Shown here: piece by piece, positions 31,201-38,708 of the stretch
How positions within the stretch are numbered: the first letter of the stretch is position 1
Layout: each line of letters begins with the position of its first letter
Assembly (NCBI RefSeq): GCF_011947265.1
Contig: NZ_JAATHD010000004.1
Location: 62,001-126,000, forward strand
Length of the DNA stretch: 64,000 bases
From: Paenibacillus sp. HB172176
GTDB taxonomy: Bacteria; Bacillota; Bacilli; Paenibacillales; Paenibacillaceae
Direction: 5' to 3'
Program-made: the position numbers and the translations under genes
Notes under the pieces: model-generated
Databases searched by the model: none
What the model saw: only the letters and a program-made list of their open reading frames with translations
Told to the model about the DNA's origin: nothing

Positions 31201-33370
31201 ATGGACCTTCGATTCGGCGGCGGAAGGCAGAGGAGGCGGTCTCGGCTACCATAGCCTTGCGACCGGCGATGTCGACAATGACGGGTATGATGAAATCGTT
31301 GCGGGCTCTCTGACGCTGGATCAAGACGGATCGATTCTCTACGTGATGGATGGAGAGATGGGACGCGTAACCGGCTCGCATGGCGACGCGCTGCATCTCG
31401 GCGCGTTCGATCCCGACCGGGAAGGGCTGCAGGTATTCGGCGTGCACGAGGTTCCGGCGGTTGCCTCGGTCGAATATCATGATGCCGCAACTGGAGAGAC
31501 GCTTGATTCCTATTATGCATTCGTCGATGCAGGCCGCGGGTTGGCCGCGAATATCGCTTCCGCTCCCGGCTACGAATTCTGGGGAACGGGCGGCGCGGAC
31601 GCCGAGAGCGGCGGAGGCATATACAACGTGCAGGGAGAGGTTCTTGCGGACAGCTTCAGGAATGCGGGATTGTCGGTCAACTTTGCGCTCTATTGGGACG
31701 GCGACCTGCAGCAAGAGCTGCTTGATCAGACCTCGATTTCAAAATACAACGAAGAGACCGGCCAAGCGGAGACGATCCGTAGCTTCGATGGCGTCGTCAG
31801 CAACAACGGAACAAAGGCGACGCCGTCGCTGCAGGCCGACATACTGGGCGATTGGCGCGAAGAGGTGCTGCTGCCGTCGGAGGACAGCTCGGAGCTGCGC
31901 ATATACAGCACGACAACGCCGACGGAATATCGCCTGTACACGCTGATGCATGATCCCGTATACCGCAACGCGATCGCTTGGCAGAACACGGCGTACAATC
32001 AGCCGCCGCATCTTGGCTTTTATCTGGGCGAGGATGTCAGGTATGAGGTGCTTGCCGGCGAGTTGCATGCGCCGAAGCTTGCCTATACGAATGGACCTTC
32101 CACGGAGGAGCCGGAGAGCCCGGACGACACGGGCACGAACACCGGCGGCGTCATTCAAGCTCCATCCGCTTCAGTGGAGCAAAGGGAAGACGGTTCGGTC
32201 CTGGTGACGCTAACGGGACGGCAGAATGCTTCCACCGGAGAGCTGGAGGCGACGCTTGGAGCAAGCGAGCTTGCGTCGGCGCTGGCCAAGGCGGCGGTCG
32301 GCGAGAATGGCAAGAAACGGATCGAGCTGAAGCTTGCGGATGTCGCCGATGCCATCAGGCTGAGGCTTCCGACGGCCGCCGGCGAAGAGACCGACTTCAC
32401 GCTCACGATCGAGAGCGCGTCCGGCATTGTCGAGCTGCCTGCGCGATTGCTTCGCGAGGCGGCATTATCCGGCGAAGGGGAGATTGATCTTCTATTCTCC
32501 GTCGACCGGATTGGAGAATCGGGCGAAGCGCAGGCGCTGTCATGGAGCGAGACGGAGGAGCTCGCGGCAGTCATGGTTGCCGTCGAGGCTGGCGGCAACC
32601 AGCTGCCATTGGCGCTCGAGGGTGAAGGCGTTCAGGTAACCGTGCCGTATGCGCTGACCGAGGAAGAAGCAAGAGAGTATGAACGGCTCGCCGTTGTCTA
32701 TATCGGAGAAGACGGAGGCCGCGAGCCGGTTTATCTGGGAAGATATCGAGAAGACAAGGAGGCTTTCGTCTTCGAAGCAGCGCAATCGGGAAAATATGTC
32801 TTGTCGCTTGTGCAGAAGACATTTGGAGATCTTGCGCATCATGAGTGGGCGCGCCATGCCGTAGAATCGCTGGCTGCCAAGGGCATAGTGAGCGGCATCT
32901 CCGAGACGAACGGCCTGTTCGGTCCGGACGCTTCCATTACGCGCGCGGATTTCCTCCTCTTGCTCATGCGCTCGCTGGGCTTGAAGGCGGAGGGGGCGGA
33001 CTCATTCGATGACGTGCCTTTGGACGCCTACTACGCGGAGGCGGTGCTCGGGGCGAGAGCGCTTGGCATCGCCAGCGGCAGCGGGGACAATCGATTCGAT
33101 CCTATGGCTCCGATCTCCCGTCAAGATATGATGACGCTCGCATCGAGAGCTTTGGAAGCGGCGGGTATGTCTCTGCATGAATCGGACGCCGCTGCGCTTG
33201 AGAGTTATCGCGACAAGGCATTAGTAGCGAATTATGCGCTCGAAGCGGCAGCGTCGCTGATTGAATCGAAGTTAATCGTCGGAGCGGACGGCATGCTGAA
33301 TCCGCAGGACGAGACGAGCAGAGCGGAAGCGGCTGTATTCTTGTACCGCATCTATCAGTTGGAGGACTGA
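28265..33370 (+). CDS. SLH-anchored PL11 rhamnogalacturonan lyase
   Basis: 1701 residues. Start TTG, with AAGGAGTG nine bases upstream; signal peptide ends near FVAAAD. Residues about 35-235 and 350-565 are two jelly-roll (laminin-G-like) modules, separated and followed by Ig-like stretches. Residues about 655-1275 are the catalytic eight-bladed propeller of family PL11 (YesW/YesX type): ERQAEWLDRGVIALK, VSWRLLADEYDRDVMFNLYR, then calcium-binding D-x-D-G-D-G repeats such as GDLDGDGQYEVIVKWYPTNS, and ILGDWREEVLLPSED. PL11 cleaves the rhamnose-galacturonate bond of rhamnogalacturonan I by beta-elimination. Residues about 1520-1701 hold SLH motifs, so the enzyme is displayed on the wall; most family members lack these. 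A terminator follows. Confidence 0.9.
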   Translation: MANKKLKYISCLLALALLCSNAAFVAAADTGGAPVPDQLISSTDFEDGDTWGFIPGGGATAVVDAEEGGNHYLNAGGSGSGTRQIVKTLVEPTDSAAILMQFDWKPGEVSTATNSSEVLISDANGSPLLRLAKAGGPDGGISYGIGTTGTDLSGNTEVTGVSKDGSWLEVEMRLDFISETASLSVSDKANAANSFAVSDISFSALNYTNHIASITLRGNRASGNTLGFTAGIDNMGIYGSAEAAPAQGLQQITVISSVYDSSITIEQGTLKEAVIASFPSQLDVKLDNDAILSGMPVAWDSADYDANQLGSYTFTGTLDPEGIPNVANDGGVEAVIAVTVIASSELPVIEGFDTVYYTDFGDTADVIPPNWGFATANAALSIHEGDLAGNATPKLQFAIENQSGGRVASKTFGQAVKGNRILVAFDWYPGQMNDKGANPNENGGEFRVLDASNNIVFTLNYTNNAAFTYFAGGRAETAEATAFTDPEAWYRVEIEFDLSGNAAELKLTSLADESTESHTVSLDGVAFDGSVATVRLVGLRTSGNNQTWTSYLDNFGVYNVSIPDNTIVSVDPIPYVRVYAGETGQDFSSIGLPQTVQVTLADSSKAQAEISEWTTIGSAWNPAVAGVYEFRGELADSEELDNSFERSATVYVYNRLLPPDTERQAEWLDRGVIALKADDGIFVSWRLLADEYDRDVMFNLYRNGEKLNEAPLAVTNFLDEAGAAGDSYSVETLVDGASTETNERIAAENDYLSIPLQKPEGGTTATGDYTYTANDAGVGDLDGDGQYEVIVKWYPTNSIDSSQQGMTGPTIFDAYRMDGTLLWRMNMGLNLTSGAHYNQFIVADLDGDGKSEMLIKTADGTTVYGATDGMADESKLVSQIGNPADNGIWVNEQGHIVGGPEYMTAFNGETGEVIDTVDYAFPLGDVASWGDTWYNRSDRFLAGLAYLDGVKPSAVFGRGYYERTTFVAYSLVNHQLVQEWTFDSAAEGRGGGLGYHSLATGDVDNDGYDEIVAGSLTLDQDGSILYVMDGEMGRVTGSHGDALHLGAFDPDREGLQVFGVHEVPAVASVEYHDAATGETLDSYYAFVDAGRGLAANIASAPGYEFWGTGGADAESGGGIYNVQGEVLADSFRNAGLSVNFALYWDGDLQQELLDQTSISKYNEETGQAETIRSFDGVVSNNGTKATPSLQADILGDWREEVLLPSEDSSELRIYSTTTPTEYRLYTLMHDPVYRNAIAWQNTAYNQPPHLGFYLGEDVRYEVLAGELHAPKLAYTNGPSTEEPESPDDTGTNTGGVIQAPSASVEQREDGSVLVTLTGRQNASTGELEATLGASELASALAKAAVGENGKKRIELKLADVADAIRLRLPTAAGEETDFTLTIESASGIVELPARLLREAALSGEGEIDLLFSVDRIGESGEAQALSWSETEELAAVMVAVEAGGNQLPLALEGEGVQVTVPYALTEEEAREYERLAVVYIGEDGGREPVYLGRYREDKEAFVFEAAQSGKYVLSLVQKTFGDLAHHEWARHAVESLAAKGIVSGISETNGLFGPDASITRADFLLLLMRSLGLKAEGADSFDDVPLDAYYAEAVLGARALGIASGSGDNRFDPMAPISRQDMMTLASRALEAAGMSLHESDAAALESYRDKALVANYALEAAASLIESKLIVGADGMLNPQDETSRAEAAVFLYRIYQLED

Positions 33371-33382
33371 CCGCGTTCGCGA

Positions 33383-33414
33383 GGCGGGCCGCTTGCAAGC
33401 GGCCCGCCCCTTTG
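33383..33414 (+). terminator. Terminator after the PL11-SLH gene
   Basis: A perfect 26-base palindrome at 33383-33408 (very GC-rich stem) followed by CCTTT, 13 bases after the stop. Confidence 0.75.
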
Positions 33415-33538
33415 CGCGCTCGGACAGAGGAGGAATCACGCAGCTTGCTTTGACGGACAAGAGATGCGCTATTTTGATAAAAGCACAGAGAACCTTATTT
33501 GGCTCAAAAGCGCAACTTATACCAGGAGGCGGAAGGGT

Positions 33539-34828
33539 ATGAATCTATCAACTAGAGAGGCTGTATTAGTGGGGAAAATCGACATTGCCGAAGCGGGAGA
33601 CAGATGCAAGCTGCTGCTCGGCGATCTGGACGGCGATGGAAGAATGGAGCTGCTAATGGTGCAGGCAAATGGCGGCATCGACGATAGATATGTGCCGCAT
33701 CAGGTGCAGTGCCTGACCGCTTACAATTTGGACGGCAAACTGCTTTGGCAAGCAGGGCAGCCCGATCCGCAGCCGGGCGGACCCGGCTCGGATTATCCGG
33801 CTCAGATATGCGATATTGACGGGGATGGAGCCAATGAGGTTGTCTGCGTCATGGACAAGAAGCTGCTCGTCCTCGACGGCCGGACGGGAGCCGTCAAGCG
33901 CGAAGGCGCGCTGCCGGATGACGAAGCGCATGATTGCATCATTATCGCCAACCTGAGCGGAGGGGAAGCGGCCAGGGAGCTGATCGTGAAGGACAGATAT
34001 CGCCGCATGTGGGCGCTGGACAGCGATTTCCAAGTGATGTGGACGCATGAAGGCAACTTGGGACATTTTCCATGGACCTATGATTTGAACGGGGATGGAC
34101 GAGATGAGGTGATGGCCGGCTACGATTTGCTGGACAGCAAAGGGAACAAGCTATGGTCATGCCGCGATCTCGAGGATCATGCGGATTGCGTCTGGGTCGG
34201 CGATGTGCTCGGTCAAGGCGGTGAGAAGCAAATCGTCATCGGCGGCAGCGTGACGGTGATGTATGATATCCGCGGCAACGAGCTGTGGCGGTATGAGGGC
34301 TCGATCGAATCGCAGCATATCGCGTTGGGCAAATTCAGAGATGATCTGCCGGGACTGCAGGTCGCGGGGATTGATCGCATCGTGCGCGGCGATACGGGCG
34401 CGAGGATGACGGGGAGCGGCAAGGATGGGATGTTTCTGCTGGATTCGCAGGGACGCGAAGTATGGAAGGAGGATCGCAAGACCGACGGCTGGTTGACGAT
34501 TATCGAGACGCTGCGCGGTTGGGATGATTCGGGTCTGGATCGTATTCTTGCCTATCGCCGTGGAGGGGACGTGTATCCGACGCTTTATGATGGGTATATG
34601 CGAGAGATCGCTAGCTTTCCCGTGGACGGCTACGCGGCTCATGCCGATCTGACAGGAAGCGGCGAAGAGCAGGTGCTAATCTATACGAATAAGGCTGTTC
34701 ATGTGTTCGGCCGGGAAGGTTCGAAGGCTGCGGAACTGAAGCTGAAGCCTTCGAATCCCGGACGAGCCTTGAAGCAGGAGAAGCGCTTGTACGCGTCCAC
34801 CTTGTACCCGGGAGGTCAGTACGAATAA
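33539..34828 (+). CDS. Cytosolic FG-GAP/VCBS propeller protein, PL11-like blades
   Basis: 429 residues from ATG 33539 (AGGAGG nine bases upstream; the longer frame from 33464 adds a basic stretch with no ribosome site). No signal peptide. Repeated calcium-type turns GDLDGDGRMELL, CDIDGDGANEVV, YDLNGDGRDEVMAGY and a strand pattern LWQAG / MWTHEG / LWRYEG / VWKEDR mark a beta-propeller. The turns resemble those of the adjacent PL11 enzyme, so it may be a lyase relative acting on imported oligomers, but the PL11 N-terminal signature is absent and no catalytic residue can be named. It lies 168 bp beyond the PL11 gene, past a terminator, so it likely has its own promoter. Confidence 0.7.
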   Translation: MNLSTREAVLVGKIDIAEAGDRCKLLLGDLDGDGRMELLMVQANGGIDDRYVPHQVQCLTAYNLDGKLLWQAGQPDPQPGGPGSDYPAQICDIDGDGANEVVCVMDKKLLVLDGRTGAVKREGALPDDEAHDCIIIANLSGGEAARELIVKDRYRRMWALDSDFQVMWTHEGNLGHFPWTYDLNGDGRDEVMAGYDLLDSKGNKLWSCRDLEDHADCVWVGDVLGQGGEKQIVIGGSVTVMYDIRGNELWRYEGSIESQHIALGKFRDDLPGLQVAGIDRIVRGDTGARMTGSGKDGMFLLDSQGREVWKEDRKTDGWLTIIETLRGWDDSGLDRILAYRRGGDVYPTLYDGYMREIASFPVDGYAAHADLTGSGEEQVLIYTNKAVHVFGREGSKAAELKLKPSNPGRALKQEKRLYASTLYPGGQYE

Positions 34829-34911
34829 GCGTTAGGATCCCGAACAGGAAGTGGGAGCCGCCTGAAGGAATAGGGGGATTGCGCTCGCATTCGATTTTTC
34901 TCCGGATAGAG

Positions 34912-34957
34912 ACAATTCCCAGCGATTCAGCTAAACTGAGGAAGAGCGGGGAATTGT
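34912..34957. other. Nested hairpin downstream of the FG-GAP gene
   Basis: ACAATTCCC (34912-34920) pairs with GGGAATTGT (34949-34957), and TCAG/CTGA form an inner stem around CTAAA. There is no T-run, so its role as a terminator is uncertain. Confidence 0.4.
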
Positions 34958-35088
34958 TATCACCTTCTCTTGAAGGATTCCAAACGAAGCCTGGATTATG
35001 AGCGAGGGCTCTGGAGTCATTTGAAAGAAGCATCATCTTGGCCATTTACCTGGAGAAGGCTTGTATGGCATAGAAGGAGTTATAGGAC

Positions 35089-36366
35089 ATGCGACAACAG
35101 ACATCGAATTGGGCAGGCAATTATTCATATTCCAGCAAACGTTTCCATGAACCCCAAAGCATCGAGGAGGTGCAGGAGCTCGTCTCCGGCAGCCGCCGAA
35201 TCAAGGTGCTTGGATCCCGGCATTCCTTCAATTCGATCGGCGATACGGATGAAGATCATCTGTCGCTTGCGAAGCTCGACCGCGTCATAGATCTTGACCG
35301 CGCGAACGGCAGAGTAACGGTAGAAGGCGGCATTCGGTATGGCGAGCTATGCACTTTCTTGCACGAGAACGGTTATGCGCTGCATAATCTGGCATCCTTG
35401 CCCCATATTACGATAGCGGGGGCATGCGCCACGGGTACGCACGGCTCGGGCAACGGCAACGGCAATCTTGCAACTGCCGTGCATGCGATGGAGCTTGTGA
35501 AAGGCAATGGAGAAACGATACAGTTCACGCGCGACCAGTCTGATGCCGAGCTGGCGGGAGCGGCTATCGGACTCGGGGCGCTCGGCGTTGTGACGAAGCT
35601 GACGCTGAACGTGCTTCCCTCCTTCGACATGACTCAGCATGTCTGCGAAGGGCTGCAGCTTGCTCGTCTAGACGGCAGAATCGACGAAGTATTCGCCTTG
35701 GGCTACAGCGTCTCCCTGTTCACGGACTGGCGAGCATCCGCGTTCAATCAGGTCTGGTTGAAGCGTCTGGCAGGCGCGAAAAGGGGTCGGGAGGAGACGG
35801 ATGCCGAAGAATTGCTCGCCGGTCTGGGAGCCTCGCTCTCTCGCGTCAATCTGAACCCGGTGCCCGGAAGCGCGCCGCTGAATTGCAGCGAGCAGTGCGG
35901 CATTCCCGGACCATGGCATGAGCGGCTGCCGCATTTCCGCATGAATTTCACGCCGAGCTCGGGCAATGAGCTGCAGAGCGAATATTTCGTCGCGCGGAAG
36001 GATGTTTACGATGCCTTGCGCGCTCTGGACAGCATCCGGGAGCAGATCGCGCCGCTGCTCATGATTGCGGAGACTCGCACGATCGCGGCGGATGATCTCT
36101 GGATGAGTCCTTGCTACGATCAGGACTCCGCCGCCTTCCATTTCACATGGAAGCCGGATACGGCTGCGGTTCGCCGATTGCTTCCGTTAATGGAGGACAA
36201 GCTTGAACCCTTTGGCGTGCGGCCACATTGGAGCAAGCTGTTCGAGATGGAGCCGAAGACAGTTCGAGGGAGATATTCGAAACTGCCGGATTTTCAAGCG
36301 CTTGCCGGCAAATGCGATCCAGAGAGGAAATTCGGAAATGAGTTTCTGGAGTCATATATTTACTGA
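35089..36366 (+). CDS. Alditol (xylitol) oxidase-like FAD oxidoreductase
   Basis: 425 residues, close to the ~418 of AldO-type alditol oxidases. The FAD-binding PCMH half includes KVLGSRHSFNSI with His45, equivalent to the covalent-FAD His of AldO, and ITIAGACATGTHGSG (about 107-121). The C-terminal ALO domain ends with HWSKLFEM..., FRSKxxxFQALAGKCDPERKFGNEF-like sequence (KLPDFQALAGKCDPERKFGN). It oxidises sugar alcohols or aldonolactones with O2, yielding H2O2. Cytosolic, no leader. AAGGAG lies ten bases upstream. It stands alone with its own terminator; a link to the neighbouring pectin-type genes is possible but not shown. Confidence 0.88.
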   Translation: MRQQTSNWAGNYSYSSKRFHEPQSIEEVQELVSGSRRIKVLGSRHSFNSIGDTDEDHLSLAKLDRVIDLDRANGRVTVEGGIRYGELCTFLHENGYALHNLASLPHITIAGACATGTHGSGNGNGNLATAVHAMELVKGNGETIQFTRDQSDAELAGAAIGLGALGVVTKLTLNVLPSFDMTQHVCEGLQLARLDGRIDEVFALGYSVSLFTDWRASAFNQVWLKRLAGAKRGREETDAEELLAGLGASLSRVNLNPVPGSAPLNCSEQCGIPGPWHERLPHFRMNFTPSSGNELQSEYFVARKDVYDALRALDSIREQIAPLLMIAETRTIAADDLWMSPCYDQDSAAFHFTWKPDTAAVRRLLPLMEDKLEPFGVRPHWSKLFEMEPKTVRGRYSKLPDFQALAGKCDPERKFGNEFLESYIY

Positions 36367-36375
36367 GCTTAGAGG

Positions 36376-36406
36376 CGACAAGGGAATATTCCCTTGTCGT
36401 TTCTTT
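36376..36406 (+). terminator. Terminator after the alditol oxidase gene
   Basis: A perfect 24-base palindrome (36376-36399, CGACAAGGGAAT and its complement) followed by TTTCTTT, ten bases after the stop. Confidence 0.85.
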
Positions 36407-36751
36407 ACAGAATTCATAAAATTTTGAGTAGACTTGGATGCAGCCAGGCGGAAAGCTAACGAAGATTGATAACGTTAAACTCATAAAAAGACATCGATTT
36501 CAAATCTAACGAAGATGTATCGTCTTATTACATGGTTTTGGGCTGAAATCCTGCTCCCTTTAATGAAATAGCGATATCAATATTCTTTAGATTCAGGCAA
36601 GCTGAAGATTCAGGCGTATAACGTTATGAATCTTCCTTAGAATCTGATGGTCTTGGTCTGAGATTCTTCAATTCCATAAATGTAGCGAAATGAGCCGCAG
36701 GTTTATCAGCCTTCGTCTATCCGACCCTGATCTAAGCGCAAGGACTACCAT

Positions 36752-36790
36752 GTTGCTTCCCGTTTCCCGACAGGGAAACGGAGCGGCAAC
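36752..36790. other. Compound hairpin without T-run
   Basis: CCGTTTCCC (36760-36768) pairs with GGGAAACGG (36773-36781) around GACA; outer GTTGC/GCAAC at 36752-36756 and 36786-36790 extend it. It sits about 50 bases beyond the end of the minus-strand importer operon and may be its 3' end or a processing site. Confidence 0.45.
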
Positions 36791-36840
36791 AGCTTGCCCG
36801 TTACCCCCTGCGTCAGAATAGCATTTTGTCTATTCTCTCT

Positions 36841-37710
36841 TCATTCCTTCACCGAACCGAGCAGGACGCCCTTTACAAAATATTTCTGCAAGAAGGGATA
36901 CAGCAGCAGGATGGGGAGCGTGCTCGCCATGATGGTGGCGAATTTCAAGGAATCTGATAGGAGCATGCTTGCGTCGGCCGCCGATTGCGCGCCCGGCCGG
37001 GCGGATAGCGTTCCCTGGATAATCAGATCGCGCATGACAATCGTGAGCGGGAATTTGTCCGGGCTCTTCAGGTACAAGATAGGCTTGTAAAAGTCGTTCC
37101 ACAGCGCCACGGCTTGGAACAAACCAATTGCGGCGTACACCGGCTTCGACAAAGGTACAACGATGCGTATGAACAAGCCGAAATCCTGAAGGCCGTCCAC
37201 CTTGCCGGCGTCGTACAGAGGCTCGGGAATGCTTTGGAAGAAGGTGCGGAACACCAACAAGTGAAACGTACTGACCGCGCCGGGCAAGACGATCGACCAG
37301 ATGGAGTCCAGAATGCCGACCTGCTTGGCGACCAGAAAGCTCGGAATCATCCCGCCGCTGAACAAGATCGTGAACACGATGGCAAGCAGCAGCGGTTTGC
37401 GAAACATCATCTTCTGCTGCGAAAGCGCGAAGGCGCCGAGCGAGGTGATGATCAGGGACAGAACGGTGCCGACCGCCGTATATGCGATCGTATTCCGGTA
37501 ACCGGCGCCGATCCGGCCATCAAGGAAGACTTCCTTGTACCACATCAAGGTAAAGCCTCTTGGCCAAAACCACACCTCGTTGCGTATAACATAAAATTCG
37601 CTGCTGAAGGAAATGTTCAGCATATACCAGAAGGGATATATCGTGATCAACATGAGCCCCGTCATAAATGCGGCGTTCGCCATGCCGAAACCCGTCACGC
37701 GCTTTCTCAT
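36841..37710 (-). CDS. ABC importer permease (LplC/YtcP type)
   Basis: 289 residues, six transmembrane segments. The coupling motif is in DAGKVDGLQDFGLFIRIVVPLSKPVYA (about residues 175-200), and the C-terminus ends LQKYFVKGVLLGSVKE, the standard tail of LplC/YtcP-type permeases. Start ATG 37710 with AAAGGAGA seven bases upstream; the longer frame starts within the previous gene. It follows the LplB-type permease by 13 bp. No ATPase is present in the operon. Substrate: an oligosaccharide, unspecified. Confidence 0.92.
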   Translation of the reverse strand: MRKRVTGFGMANAAFMTGLMLITIYPFWYMLNISFSSEFYVIRNEVWFWPRGFTLMWYKEVFLDGRIGAGYRNTIAYTAVGTVLSLIITSLGAFALSQQKMMFRKPLLLAIVFTILFSGGMIPSFLVAKQVGILDSIWSIVLPGAVSTFHLLVFRTFFQSIPEPLYDAGKVDGLQDFGLFIRIVVPLSKPVYAAIGLFQAVALWNDFYKPILYLKSPDKFPLTIVMRDLIIQGTLSARPGAQSAADASMLLSDSLKFATIMASTLPILLLYPFLQKYFVKGVLLGSVKE

Positions 37711-37723
37711 CCGATAGTCTCCT

Positions 37724-38632
37724 TTACCACAGGCTGGTTTCCTGGAATCTGCGCGCCGCATAATTGGCAGCGATGATCAGGATGAATCCGAGCGCTCCGT
37801 TGAATACGCCGATAGCAGTCGCATAGCTGAAGTCTCCGTGCATCAGACCGATTCGGTACGTATAGGTCGAGAAAATATCGGCGGTCTCGAAGGTGAGCGG
37901 ATTGTAGAGCAGGAACACCTTCTCGAAACCGGTGCCCATCAGACCGCCGATTTCCATGATGAGCAGAATGATGACGACCGGCATCATGCCCGGAAGGGAG
38001 ACATGCCGCATCTTCCGCCAGCGTCCCGCGCCGTCCAGTTCGGCCGCTTCGTACAAGCTTGGATCGACGGAGGACAGCGCGGCGAGGTAAATAATTGTCC
38101 CCCATCCGACGCTTTGCCAGATGCCGGAAGAGACGAAGATGGTGCGGAAAAATTCCGGCTTCGACATGAAATAGACCGGCTCGCCGCCGAACATGCCGAT
38201 CAGTCTATTGACCAAGCCGCCGTCCGGGGACAGAAACAGGATCAGCATGCTTGCGACTACGACGTTGGAGACGAAATGAGGCAAATAACTGATCGTTTGC
38301 ACCAGACGCTTGAACGGCTGATGCCGAAATTCGTTCAACAGCAGGGCGAGAACGATGGGAGCGGGAAATCCCCATATCAACGAATACAGGCCAAGAAGAG
38401 CCGTATTGCGAAGGAGCTCGGGGAAGTCCGGGTTTTCAATCAGAAAGTAGCGAAAATATTTCAGACCGACCCAATCGCTGGCCCAAACGCCTTGAAAGAC
38501 GTTGTAGTCCTTGAAGGCGATTACGATGCCGAACATGGGACCATATTCGAATACGGCATAGTAAAGCGCGGCCGGAGCGAACATCAGAAGCAAAATTTTG
38601 CTCGCACGCAGCCTTGTTGCCAATCTCGCCAT
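37724..38632 (-). CDS. ABC importer permease (LplB/YtrF type)
   Basis: 302 residues with six transmembrane segments. Typical features are FEYGPMFGIVIAFKDYNVFQG near the N-terminus, SYLPHFVSNVVVASM, the coupling motif EAAELDGAGRWRKMRHVSLPGM (about 200-221) and a final AANYAARRFQETSLW. Start ATG 38632 (GAGAGGTGG six bases upstream); the long frame overlaps the binding-protein gene. A GC-rich hairpin sits in the gap to that gene. Confidence 0.92.
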   Translation of the reverse strand: MARLATRLRASKILLLMFAPAALYYAVFEYGPMFGIVIAFKDYNVFQGVWASDWVGLKYFRYFLIENPDFPELLRNTALLGLYSLIWGFPAPIVLALLLNEFRHQPFKRLVQTISYLPHFVSNVVVASMLILFLSPDGGLVNRLIGMFGGEPVYFMSKPEFFRTIFVSSGIWQSVGWGTIIYLAALSSVDPSLYEAAELDGAGRWRKMRHVSLPGMMPVVIILLIMEIGGLMGTGFEKVFLLYNPLTFETADIFSTYTYRIGLMHGDFSYATAIGVFNGALGFILIIAANYAARRFQETSLW

Positions 38633-38666
38633 GAGCTTCCACCTCTCCGGAGCATGCTGAAGCAGT

Positions 38667-38696
38667 CGCGGAAGCGCCTGTGCCTGCGCTCCCGCG
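38667..38696 (-). promoter_or_regulatory. Intercistronic hairpin between binding-protein and LplB-type genes
   Basis: An 11-bp stem (38667-38677 with 38686-38696, one G-U on the minus-strand RNA) and an eight-base loop, placed 12 bases after the binding-protein stop. No T-run. Same position as the hairpin at 15455-15495. Confidence 0.55.
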
Positions 38697-38708
38697 CCCC
38701 CGTCCGAT

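Larger units (their letters stand above)
36367..36840. other. Gene-free interval between convergent units
   Basis: 474 bases holding a terminator (36376-36406), two related TAACGAAGAT segments near 36460-36520, a compound hairpin at 36752-36790 and a short AGAATAG/CTATTCT hairpin at 36815-36836 next to the stop of the permease gene. No gene is seen. Confidence 0.6.
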
